Shown one piece after another: positions 58,181 to 64,000 of a stretch of DNA of 64,000 bases. Within the stretch, counting starts at the first letter, position 1; each line of letters begins with the position of its first letter. The translations under genes were made by a program, and so were the position numbers. Source of the DNA: JAJFUI01 sp039698035 (GTDB lineage: Bacteria; Planctomycetota; Planctomycetia; Pirellulales; Thermoguttaceae); NCBI GenBank assembly GCA_039698035.1, contig JBDKSW010000005.1, forward strand, positions 1 to 64,000, read 5' to 3'. The notes beneath the pieces were generated by a model that was given only the letters and a program-made list of their open reading frames with translations, did no database searches and was not told the DNA's origin.

Positions 58181-60472
58181 ATGGAACTGATCCGGTTGGT
58201 CAACGTCTGCAAGACGTACTACCTGGGTGAAGTCGAAGTCCCCGTGCTTCGCGGCATCTCGCTTTCGATCCGGAAGGGCGAGATGGTGGCGCTGATGGGC
58301 GCTTCGGGCTCGGGCAAGAGCACGCTGATGAACATCCTCGGCTGTCTGGACCACGCGACGTCGGGCGAGTACTGGCTCGACGGCCGTGAAATGAGCAAAC
58401 TCTCGCCGAACGAGCGAGCGTTGGTGCGCGCCGACAAGCTCGGATTCGTTTTTCAGAGTTTCAATCTGCTGTCGCGCACCACGGCGGTCCAGAACGTCAT
58501 CATGCCGCTGGATTACTCGCTGCGTCGAACGTCCGGCCGAGCGACGCGCCGTCTGGCCTTGGATCTTTTGTCGCGGGTCGGCCTCAGCAGCCGGGTTCAT
58601 CACGTTCCCTCGCAGATGTCGGGCGGGCAGCAGCAGCGCGTGGCCATCAGCCGCGCGTTGGTCAATAGCCCCGCGTTGCTGCTGGCCGACGAGCCCACGG
58701 GGAACCTGGACTCGCACACGAGCGTCGACATTCTGCGGATGTTTCAACGGCTCAACGCCGAAGGGATTACGGTCGTTTTGGTGACGCACGACCCGAAGGT
58801 GGCCACGTATGCGCATCGGACGATTCGCATCGTCGACGGGATGATCGAAGCCGACGAGGAATGTGGCGATGCGGCGCGCGGGGCCGTGGTTGCGACTGGA
58901 GCCACCGCCGACGGCGGCGGGCCGAACAACGCGGAATCTGGCGAACCAAGCCGCGATAGCGACACGGCGGCGTCCCTCCCCCACGACGCGCCTTCGACCG
59001 TGACCGTCGCGGCTCTGAATCAAACGGCGGCGATGGACGAGAGTCCGGCCGACGACGAGGTCGCCGAACCGAAGCGGCGGTTGCCGCTGCCGGCACTGCC
59101 CCCGACCTGGCGTACGGCATTGGCGGCGCTTCGGCGGAACAAGATGCGGGCGGGGCTTTCGGCCCTGGGCGTCATCATCGCAGTGGCGGCCGTCATCGCC
59201 ATGACGGAGATTGGCCAAGGCTCGAAGGCGACGCTCCAAAAGAGCATCGCGAGCATGGGCGCGAACACGATCATGGTTTTTTCTGGCTCGACGAACAGCA
59301 GCGGCGTCAGCAAGGGAAGCGGCACGGCCGTGACGCTGACGCCGCAGGACGCCGAGGAGATCGCCCGGCAGTGTCCGGCCGTTCGGTGCGTGGCGCCGTT
59401 GGTCCGCGCCCGGTCGCAGATTGTTTACGGCAACCGCAATTGCGTGCCTGAAAACGTTTATGGAACGACGCCCGCCTATCTTGACGTTCGCGAGTGGAAG
59501 AAGATGGCGGCGGGCCGGATGTTCACCGATCGGGACGTTCGCAGCAGCAACAAGGTGTGCGTCATCGGCATGACGATCAAGCAGACTCTGTTCCCCAAGA
59601 GTTCACCGCTCGGAAAGGAAATTCGCATCAACAACGTCGCCTTTCGGGTCGTCGGCGTTTTGAGTCGCAAAGGCGCGAACATGGTCGGCATGGATCAGGA
59701 CAACATCGTCTTGGCTCCTTGGACGACGGTCAAATATCGCGTCAGCGGCAGCATGCTGACGAACACCAACCAAAGCAGCAGCGCCAGCAGCAGTTCGTCG
59801 TCGACCAGCGACACGGTCAACAGCCTGAGCAGTCGATATCCCGACGCCACGTCGCTGTACCTGTCGCGAACGTCGACTCAGGAGGCCGACACGCCGCAAC
59901 TGGTCCGTTTCGCCAACGTCGATCAAATCGTGGTCAAGGCCGCGTCGGAACGTAAAATCGATCGGGCCATGTCGCAAATGTCGAGCTTGTTGCGCGAGCG
60001 GCACCGGATCAAAAAGGGGGACGAAGACGACTTCAGCGTGCGCGACATGGCCGAGATGACCAAGATGATGTCGTCCTCCACGCAGTTGATGAGCGGCTTG
60101 CTGCTGGTCGTGGCCATGATTTCGCTGGTCGTCGGCGGCGTTGGGATCATGAACATCATGCTGGTTTCGGTCACCGAACGCACGCGGGAAATCGGTCTTC
60201 GGATGGCGGTCGGAGCGCGCAGCCACCACATTCTGCGGCAGTTTCTGGTCGAGGCGGTGGTTCTGTGCCTCGTCGGCGGCGCGATCGGCATTCTGATGGG
60301 CCGCGGAGCCTCGCTCCTTGTGCGATGGCTCGCCCAGTGGCCCACGCAGGCGTCGGTGGCCACGATTGTCGCCGCCGTGGCCGTTTCGGTGGGCGTTGGC
60401 GTCGTCTTCGGTTTTTACCCGGCGTGGAAGGCCTCGCGGCTCGATCCGATCGAGGCGCTCCGCTACGAGTGA
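58181..60472 (+). CDS. macB: MacB-like ABC transporter ATPase/permease
   Basis: A 763-aa fusion. The N-terminal ATPase (about 1-225) has GASGSGKSTLMNILG (Walker A), MSGGQQQRVAISRAL (signature) and LLLADEPTGNLDSHTS (Walker B). A linker rich in Ala/Asp/Thr (about 230-300) follows, then one TM helix (about 325-345) and a periplasmic domain with a Ser-rich loop (SSSASSSSSSTS, about 532). Three C-terminal TM helices belong to the FtsX/MacB permease fold (VGGVGIMNIMLVSVTERTREIGLRMAVGAR). Start ATG 58181 follows GGAG. Partner of the upstream adaptor. Confidence 0.92.
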   Translation: MELIRLVNVCKTYYLGEVEVPVLRGISLSIRKGEMVALMGASGSGKSTLMNILGCLDHATSGEYWLDGREMSKLSPNERALVRADKLGFVFQSFNLLSRTTAVQNVIMPLDYSLRRTSGRATRRLALDLLSRVGLSSRVHHVPSQMSGGQQQRVAISRALVNSPALLLADEPTGNLDSHTSVDILRMFQRLNAEGITVVLVTHDPKVATYAHRTIRIVDGMIEADEECGDAARGAVVATGATADGGGPNNAESGEPSRDSDTAASLPHDAPSTVTVAALNQTAAMDESPADDEVAEPKRRLPLPALPPTWRTALAALRRNKMRAGLSALGVIIAVAAVIAMTEIGQGSKATLQKSIASMGANTIMVFSGSTNSSGVSKGSGTAVTLTPQDAEEIARQCPAVRCVAPLVRARSQIVYGNRNCVPENVYGTTPAYLDVREWKKMAAGRMFTDRDVRSSNKVCVIGMTIKQTLFPKSSPLGKEIRINNVAFRVVGVLSRKGANMVGMDQDNIVLAPWTTVKYRVSGSMLTNTNQSSSASSSSSSTSDTVNSLSSRYPDATSLYLSRTSTQEADTPQLVRFANVDQIVVKAASERKIDRAMSQMSSLLRERHRIKKGDEDDFSVRDMAEMTKMMSSSTQLMSGLLLVVAMISLVVGGVGIMNIMLVSVTERTREIGLRMAVGARSHHILRQFLVEAVVLCLVGGAIGILMGRGASLLVRWLAQWPTQASVATIVAAVAVSVGVGVVFGFYPAWKASRLDPIEALRYE

Positions 60473-60490
60473 GCGGGGCTGGACGGCGGG

Positions 60491-61042
60491 CTAGCGCGAT
60501 GGCCGGTGGTCCGACCGGAGGATGGCGTAGAGATCGACGTCTTCGTAGGCGTCCCACTTCTTTGCGAACTGCCGGAGGCGGCCTTCACGGGTCATGCCGA
60601 CCTTCTGCATCACGCGGCCGGACGCCGGATTACGGACAAAATGGTGCGCTTCGATCCGGTTGAGCGCCAACGGCCCGAAACCGAAGGCGATCAGCGATTG
60701 GACGGCCTCGGTGCAATAGCCGTGGCCCCAGTAGGGGCGGCCGAGCCAGTAGCCCAGCTCGGCCCGATCGTCCTCGCGATCGATCCGCAGTCCCACGGCG
60801 CCGATCAACAGGCCGTCGGCTCGGAGCGTGACGGCGAAGACGGCCTGCTCGTTTTGCTCGAGCCAATCGCGGTGGTTCGAGATCCACTTTTCCGCCAAGC
60901 CGTCTTCGTAAGGATACGGGATGTTGAGCGTCGTGTCGGCCACCGCCCGATCGCCGGCCAAGCGTTGCACGCGATCGGCGTCGGCCGTGCGAAACGGGCG
61001 CAACACGAGTCGAACCGTTTCGAGCGTTGGTTGTTTTGCCAT
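60491..61042 (-). CDS. GNAT N-acetyltransferase (RimJ/RimL-like)
   Basis: A 183-aa acetyltransferase. It opens TVRLVLRPFRTADADRVQRL, as in RimJ/RimL-type enzymes, with the acetyl-CoA loop in ELGYWLGRPYWGHGYCTEA (about 100-118) and VRNPASGRVMQKVGMTREGRLR near 145. Target (protein N-terminus or small molecule) is unknown. ATG 61042 is preferred. Convergent with macB. Confidence 0.88.
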   Translation of the reverse strand: MAKQPTLETVRLVLRPFRTADADRVQRLAGDRAVADTTLNIPYPYEDGLAEKWISNHRDWLEQNEQAVFAVTLRADGLLIGAVGLRIDREDDRAELGYWLGRPYWGHGYCTEAVQSLIAFGFGPLALNRIEAHHFVRNPASGRVMQKVGMTREGRLRQFAKKWDAYEDVDLYAILRSDHRPSR

Positions 61043-61093
61043 GGTTTTCGTCGAGGAACCACGGGGGCAACGTGAGCCCACGATCCGCACGGT

Positions 61094-61951
61094 TCAGGCG
61101 TCCGACGCCGAATATTCTTGAAACGCCTCGGGCAGGTAGTCGATCATGTCGCTGGCGATCATGGCCACTTGGCCGAGGTCCTCGGCGCACCGATCGCCGG
61201 CCAGGCCGTGGAGATGGACGCCGAGTCGAGCGGCCTCGAACGGGCCGAGGCCTTGGCACGCCAGGGCCGCGATCAGACCGGTCAGCACGTCGCCCATGCC
61301 GCCGGTGGCCATGCCCGGGTTGCCGGTGGCGTTCAGGGAATGCCGACGGCCGTCGGTCACGAGCGTGCGATGGCCCTTCAGCACAACCACGATGCCGCAG
61401 CGGGCCGCCATCTGGATGGCCGCCTGATGGCGGGCGTCGCCGTCCAACTTGCGGCCGACCAACCGTGCGAACTCGCCGGGGTGCGGCGTCAACACGCGGG
61501 GGCCGCCGGGCTGGGTCAACGACTCGGATTCGGCGGCCAAGGCGTTCAGCGCGTCGGCGTCGAACACCATCGGCTTGGGGATCTCCTGGTAGAGCCGGAC
61601 GACCAGCGAATCCAGTCCGAGCGACCGGCCGAGGCCGGGCCCGCAAGCCAAGACGGTCGCCTGTTGGGCCAGTTCCGCGATCCGATCGAACGCGGCCGGC
61701 GCGATCCGCCCCTCGGCGTCGGCCGGCAGGGGAATCGTCACGTACGACGGCTCGAAGCTGGCGACCGTCTCCAGGCATGGTTCGGGGACGGCCATGCGCA
61801 CGAGGCCGGCGCCGCCCCGCAGCGCGGCCATGCCGGCCAGCGCGGCCGCGCCGGCCATGCCGCGTGAGCCGCCGACGATCAGGGCCAAGCCGAAGTCGCC
61901 CTTGTGGGCGTCGTCATTCCGGGGCGACAGTTTTGGAAGCTCGTCATTCAT
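61094..61951 (-). CDS. nnrD: ADP-dependent NAD(P)H-hydrate dehydratase
   Basis: A 285-aa ribokinase-fold repair enzyme. It has a family-typical start (PRNDDAHKGDFGLALIVGGSRGMAGAAALAG) and the VLTPHPGEFARL motif near 170-181. VVLKGHRTLVTDG and the hallmark NPGMATGGMGDVLTGLIAAL (about 215-234) follow. It restores NAD(P)H from its hydrate using ADP. The epimerase half found in bifunctional Nnr is absent. ATG 61951 is preferred to an upstream frame. Confidence 0.9.
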   Translation of the reverse strand: MNDELPKLSPRNDDAHKGDFGLALIVGGSRGMAGAAALAGMAALRGGAGLVRMAVPEPCLETVASFEPSYVTIPLPADAEGRIAPAAFDRIAELAQQATVLACGPGLGRSLGLDSLVVRLYQEIPKPMVFDADALNALAAESESLTQPGGPRVLTPHPGEFARLVGRKLDGDARHQAAIQMAARCGIVVVLKGHRTLVTDGRRHSLNATGNPGMATGGMGDVLTGLIAALACQGLGPFEAARLGVHLHGLAGDRCAEDLGQVAMIASDMIDYLPEAFQEYSASDA

Positions 61952-62017
61952 GGCAACACCCGAGGAATTGGTGAATGCTAGGACGCCGATGGGACGTTGC
62001 ATCGGTGACGCGCCCTT

Positions 62018-63493
62018 TCATGGCCCGCCGCACGCGCGCTCCGCCGGCAGGTTTCCATCGGGCGCCGGGCCACGACCCATGATAGCCACCGAGCACCAGA
62101 GCGCGGCGATCAGCAGGTAATAGTAGTTGGCAAACGCCTGCTTGTTCGAGGCAAAGAACAGCAGCAAGGTGACCACCAGGGCCATGCTGAACGGCATCGC
62201 CCGGCGAGCGCCGACAATCAGGCTGACGCCCAGCATGACGAGGAATAGGACGAAGGGAATCCACAGCCAGTTTTCCGGATGCGTCGGCATGGCCCAAACC
62301 AGGAAGCTGAGTGCGTCCAGCCGGAATGGTTGGTGCATCTGGAGCGTGACGGCGCTGTGCCAAAACGCGGCCGGATTCCACAAGACGAACGGCAGCGTGA
62401 CGATTGCGCCCGTGGCGGCGGCTTTCAGCGCCACCGGCAGGAGCTTCTCGCGAGTCCAAGGGCGAGGGATCAGCAGCAGCGCCAGCGGCGTGAGGCCCAG
62501 CATGTACTGTTTCGAGACCAGCAGAAGCCCGAGGGCGTAGGGCATCCACTTTGGCTTTCGATAGTGGCAGAACACGGTCAGCGCCAACAGGAAGATCACG
62601 TAGCTCTCGGTCCACGCGAAGTAGATGAACAGCGGCACGATGGGCGAGAAGGCCAGCAACGCGCCGGCGACCTTGGACACACTGCCGCGCCGGGTGTAGG
62701 CGATCAGGACGGCCGCGGCAGCGATGCAGGCCAATCCGGCGTAGCGAACGTCGCCCAGCGCGTAGCCTGGCAGCGCCATCAGCAATGTCAGAGGCATGTA
62801 CAAATAGCCAAACTGCAAGATGCCGTTCACGCTGAGGCCCGGCCCGTACAGCTTCGCCGAAATGTCGGGCGGGTAGGCGTCGCGGAACATGATGCTGTAC
62901 GGGTTATACCCTTTGAGAAAGGCACGGCACGATGTGTCTTGGAAGGCCAGGACGTCGATGCCCGGCATCCTGAGCCAGTTGATGATGATTAGTCCGAGAG
63001 CCACCTGGACGACAATGAGGATCGGGAACGTCCACGCTCCGAACCAAGAGCGATTCGAGCAGAGGCTGCTTCCCAAGACGACGGCCAGGCATGGCAGAAG
63101 CCAGATTGCGGCGAAAAACGCCCGCTGGCTGGCGCCTTCCACAACTGCGCAGTAGTTGATGGGCCCGCCAATCAGCGCGGCGGCCTGCGCGCACATGCAA
63201 ATGAGCAAGACGGGCCCAATCAGCGGCAGCGATTTGAACCAGCGCGGCGCGTAGATCGAGGCGATCGACAGGCCGATGACGATCACGGTCGTTGTGAGAC
63301 ACCCGATCGCCATGGTTGAGAAGCGGCCCTCGGCGTCGTGAATTCCGAGGCCGAGCGACGTGGCGGCGATGGCCAACAGCGAGGCCGTGAGGTTGTCTTC
63401 CATTGTCGGCGTGGCGTTTTGCTGGAGGGAAAGGGCCCCCGGCAATTCGCCCCCGGCAGCAAGCGTTTCCTGCTTCTGCTTCCTTCTTTTCAT
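62018..63493 (-). CDS. Polytopic membrane protein, GT87/DUF2029-like
   Basis: A 491-aa integral membrane protein with about 11-12 hydrophobic helices. Between them are AFLKGYNPYSIMFRDAYPPDISAKLYGP (about residues 190-218) and FGYLYMPLTLLMALPGYALGD, patterns seen in GT-C-fold membrane glycosyltransferases of the GT87/DUF2029 type. The call rests on topology and short motifs only. It lies 66 nt upstream of nnrD on the same strand. Confidence 0.65.
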   Translation of the reverse strand: MKRRKQKQETLAAGGELPGALSLQQNATPTMEDNLTASLLAIAATSLGLGIHDAEGRFSTMAIGCLTTTVIVIGLSIASIYAPRWFKSLPLIGPVLLICMCAQAAALIGGPINYCAVVEGASQRAFFAAIWLLPCLAVVLGSSLCSNRSWFGAWTFPILIVVQVALGLIIINWLRMPGIDVLAFQDTSCRAFLKGYNPYSIMFRDAYPPDISAKLYGPGLSVNGILQFGYLYMPLTLLMALPGYALGDVRYAGLACIAAAAVLIAYTRRGSVSKVAGALLAFSPIVPLFIYFAWTESYVIFLLALTVFCHYRKPKWMPYALGLLLVSKQYMLGLTPLALLLIPRPWTREKLLPVALKAAATGAIVTLPFVLWNPAAFWHSAVTLQMHQPFRLDALSFLVWAMPTHPENWLWIPFVLFLVMLGVSLIVGARRAMPFSMALVVTLLLFFASNKQAFANYYYLLIAALWCSVAIMGRGPAPDGNLPAERACGGP

Positions 63494-63563
63494 TCATCAG
63501 TCCCCGAGGCCTCGACCCGCATGGTTGCAGGCCGAGCCGCCGTTTTCAAGAGACTTGCACCGG

Positions 63564-64000
63564 CTATTTTTCCAAGGCGGCGATGCTCTTGAAATCCGCC
63601 TTGAGCGACTTGTATAGCTGTTGATAGACGGGAAACGCGCGGTCGTGACGGTTTTTCGCGGGGCGATGGACGGCCGTGCGTTGAACCACGCGGATGGCGG
63701 TCGCACAGGCTTCCTCGATGTTCTTGTGCGCGCCGGCGCCGACGGCCGCGAGCAGCGCGACGCCATAGGCCGGCCCTTCCTCGCTGCCCGTGGTGACCAC
63801 CTTGCGGCCGAAGACATCGGCCTGGATTTGGCGCCACAGGGGACTGCGTGAGCCGCCGCCGGACGCCCGGATTTCGCGGATTGGCACGCCCAACGTCTCG
63901 AAAATCTCAAGGCTGTCCCGCATCGAGTAGGTGACGCCTTCGAGAATTGCCCGGATCAGGTGTGCCCGGGTGTGGGCGACGGTCAAGCCGACGAAACAAC
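63564..64000 (-). CDS. Xylulokinase-type FGGY kinase, 3' part
   Basis: About 145 C-terminal residues of an FGGY carbohydrate kinase; the gene continues past the window end. Visible: FVGLTVAHTRAHLIRAILEGVTYSMRD (in pieces), the ATP-binding IREIRASGGGSRSPLWRQIQADVFG, and GPAYGVALLAAVGAG, followed by the typical YQQLYKSLK near the C-terminus. The GGGSRSPLWRQIQADVFG block is characteristic of xylulokinase-like enzymes; the exact sugar is not determined. The 5' catalytic Asp region is outside the window. Confidence 0.8.
   Translation of the reverse strand, partial: CFVGLTVAHTRAHLIRAILEGVTYSMRDSLEIFETLGVPIREIRASGGGSRSPLWRQIQADVFGRKVVTTGSEEGPAYGVALLAAVGAGAHKNIEEACATAIRVVQRTAVHRPAKNRHDRAFPVYQQLYKSLKADFKSIAALEK

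Noticed and set aside
1..64000. CRISPR array, prophage or insertion sequence
   Set aside because: No regularly spaced direct repeats, integrase, transposase or phage structural motifs were seen.

Overview
The window is GC-rich, densely coded DNA that looks like a planctomycete chromosome, most likely of the Pirellulales type. The grounds are a BBP7-type outer membrane protein, many lipoproteins, a split glycine-cleavage P-protein (gcvPA only), an extended acyl carrier protein in a FabF/FabZ/FabG cluster, a short SecA, an RNase HII-like protein, and short lineage-type proteins near csrA. No phage, insertion sequence, CRISPR array or rRNA was seen. The only RNA gene found is tRNA-Ala(GGC) at 47698-47770.

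Layout. 0.2-4.0 kb: BBP7 protein, a hypothetical protein, a metallo-beta-lactamase-fold hydrolase and a cupin. 4.1-7.4 kb (minus): a SecA-like ATPase without the usual C-terminal third, and two lipoproteins. 7.5-14.1 kb (minus): a secreted glycan-degradation operon (GH31, heparinase II/III-like lyase, GH78). 14.2-23.5 kb (plus): a large TPR protein, a 54-aa protein, YqgE, RNase R, then gcvT-gcvH-gcvPA. 23.5-27.6 kb (minus): a surface-polysaccharide operon (ABC permease and ATPase, tiny lipoprotein, two glycosyltransferases). 27.8-35.7 kb: a ROK kinase fused to an Mth938-like domain, a double ACT protein, a lipoprotein, a soluble histidine kinase, NadD, threonine synthase, a DksA-type zinc-finger protein and LspA. 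35.7-43.6 kb: a degenerate MnmE-like GTPase, an RNase HII-like protein overlapping SixA, ribosomal protein S1, a sigma-70 factor, Tmk and HolB. 43.7-49.7 kb: YjbQ, CsrA with small neighbours, two secreted proteins, tRNA-Ala, an MFS nucleoside-type permease and a CheY-like regulator. 49.9-53.8 kb (minus): a five-gene fatty-acid-type operon. 54.1-55.6 kb: three tandem Hsp20 genes. 56.0-60.5 kb: a tetR-macA-macB operon with a promoter/operator. 60.5-64 kb (minus): GNAT, NAD(P)H-hydrate dehydratase, a polytopic membrane protein and the 3' part of a xylulokinase-type gene cut by the window end.

How the genes fit together. Three modules read as functional units: secreted carbohydrate breakdown, surface glycan assembly and export, and the fab-type acyl operon. 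The MacAB-type pump is probably autoregulated by its TetR gene. Housekeeping genes (rnr, gcv, nadD, thrC, lspA, rpsA, tmk, holB) are interspersed, as is common in planctomycetes.

Limits. All family calls come from reading motifs and translated sequence. No database search was possible, so start sites and substrate specificities are inferred.
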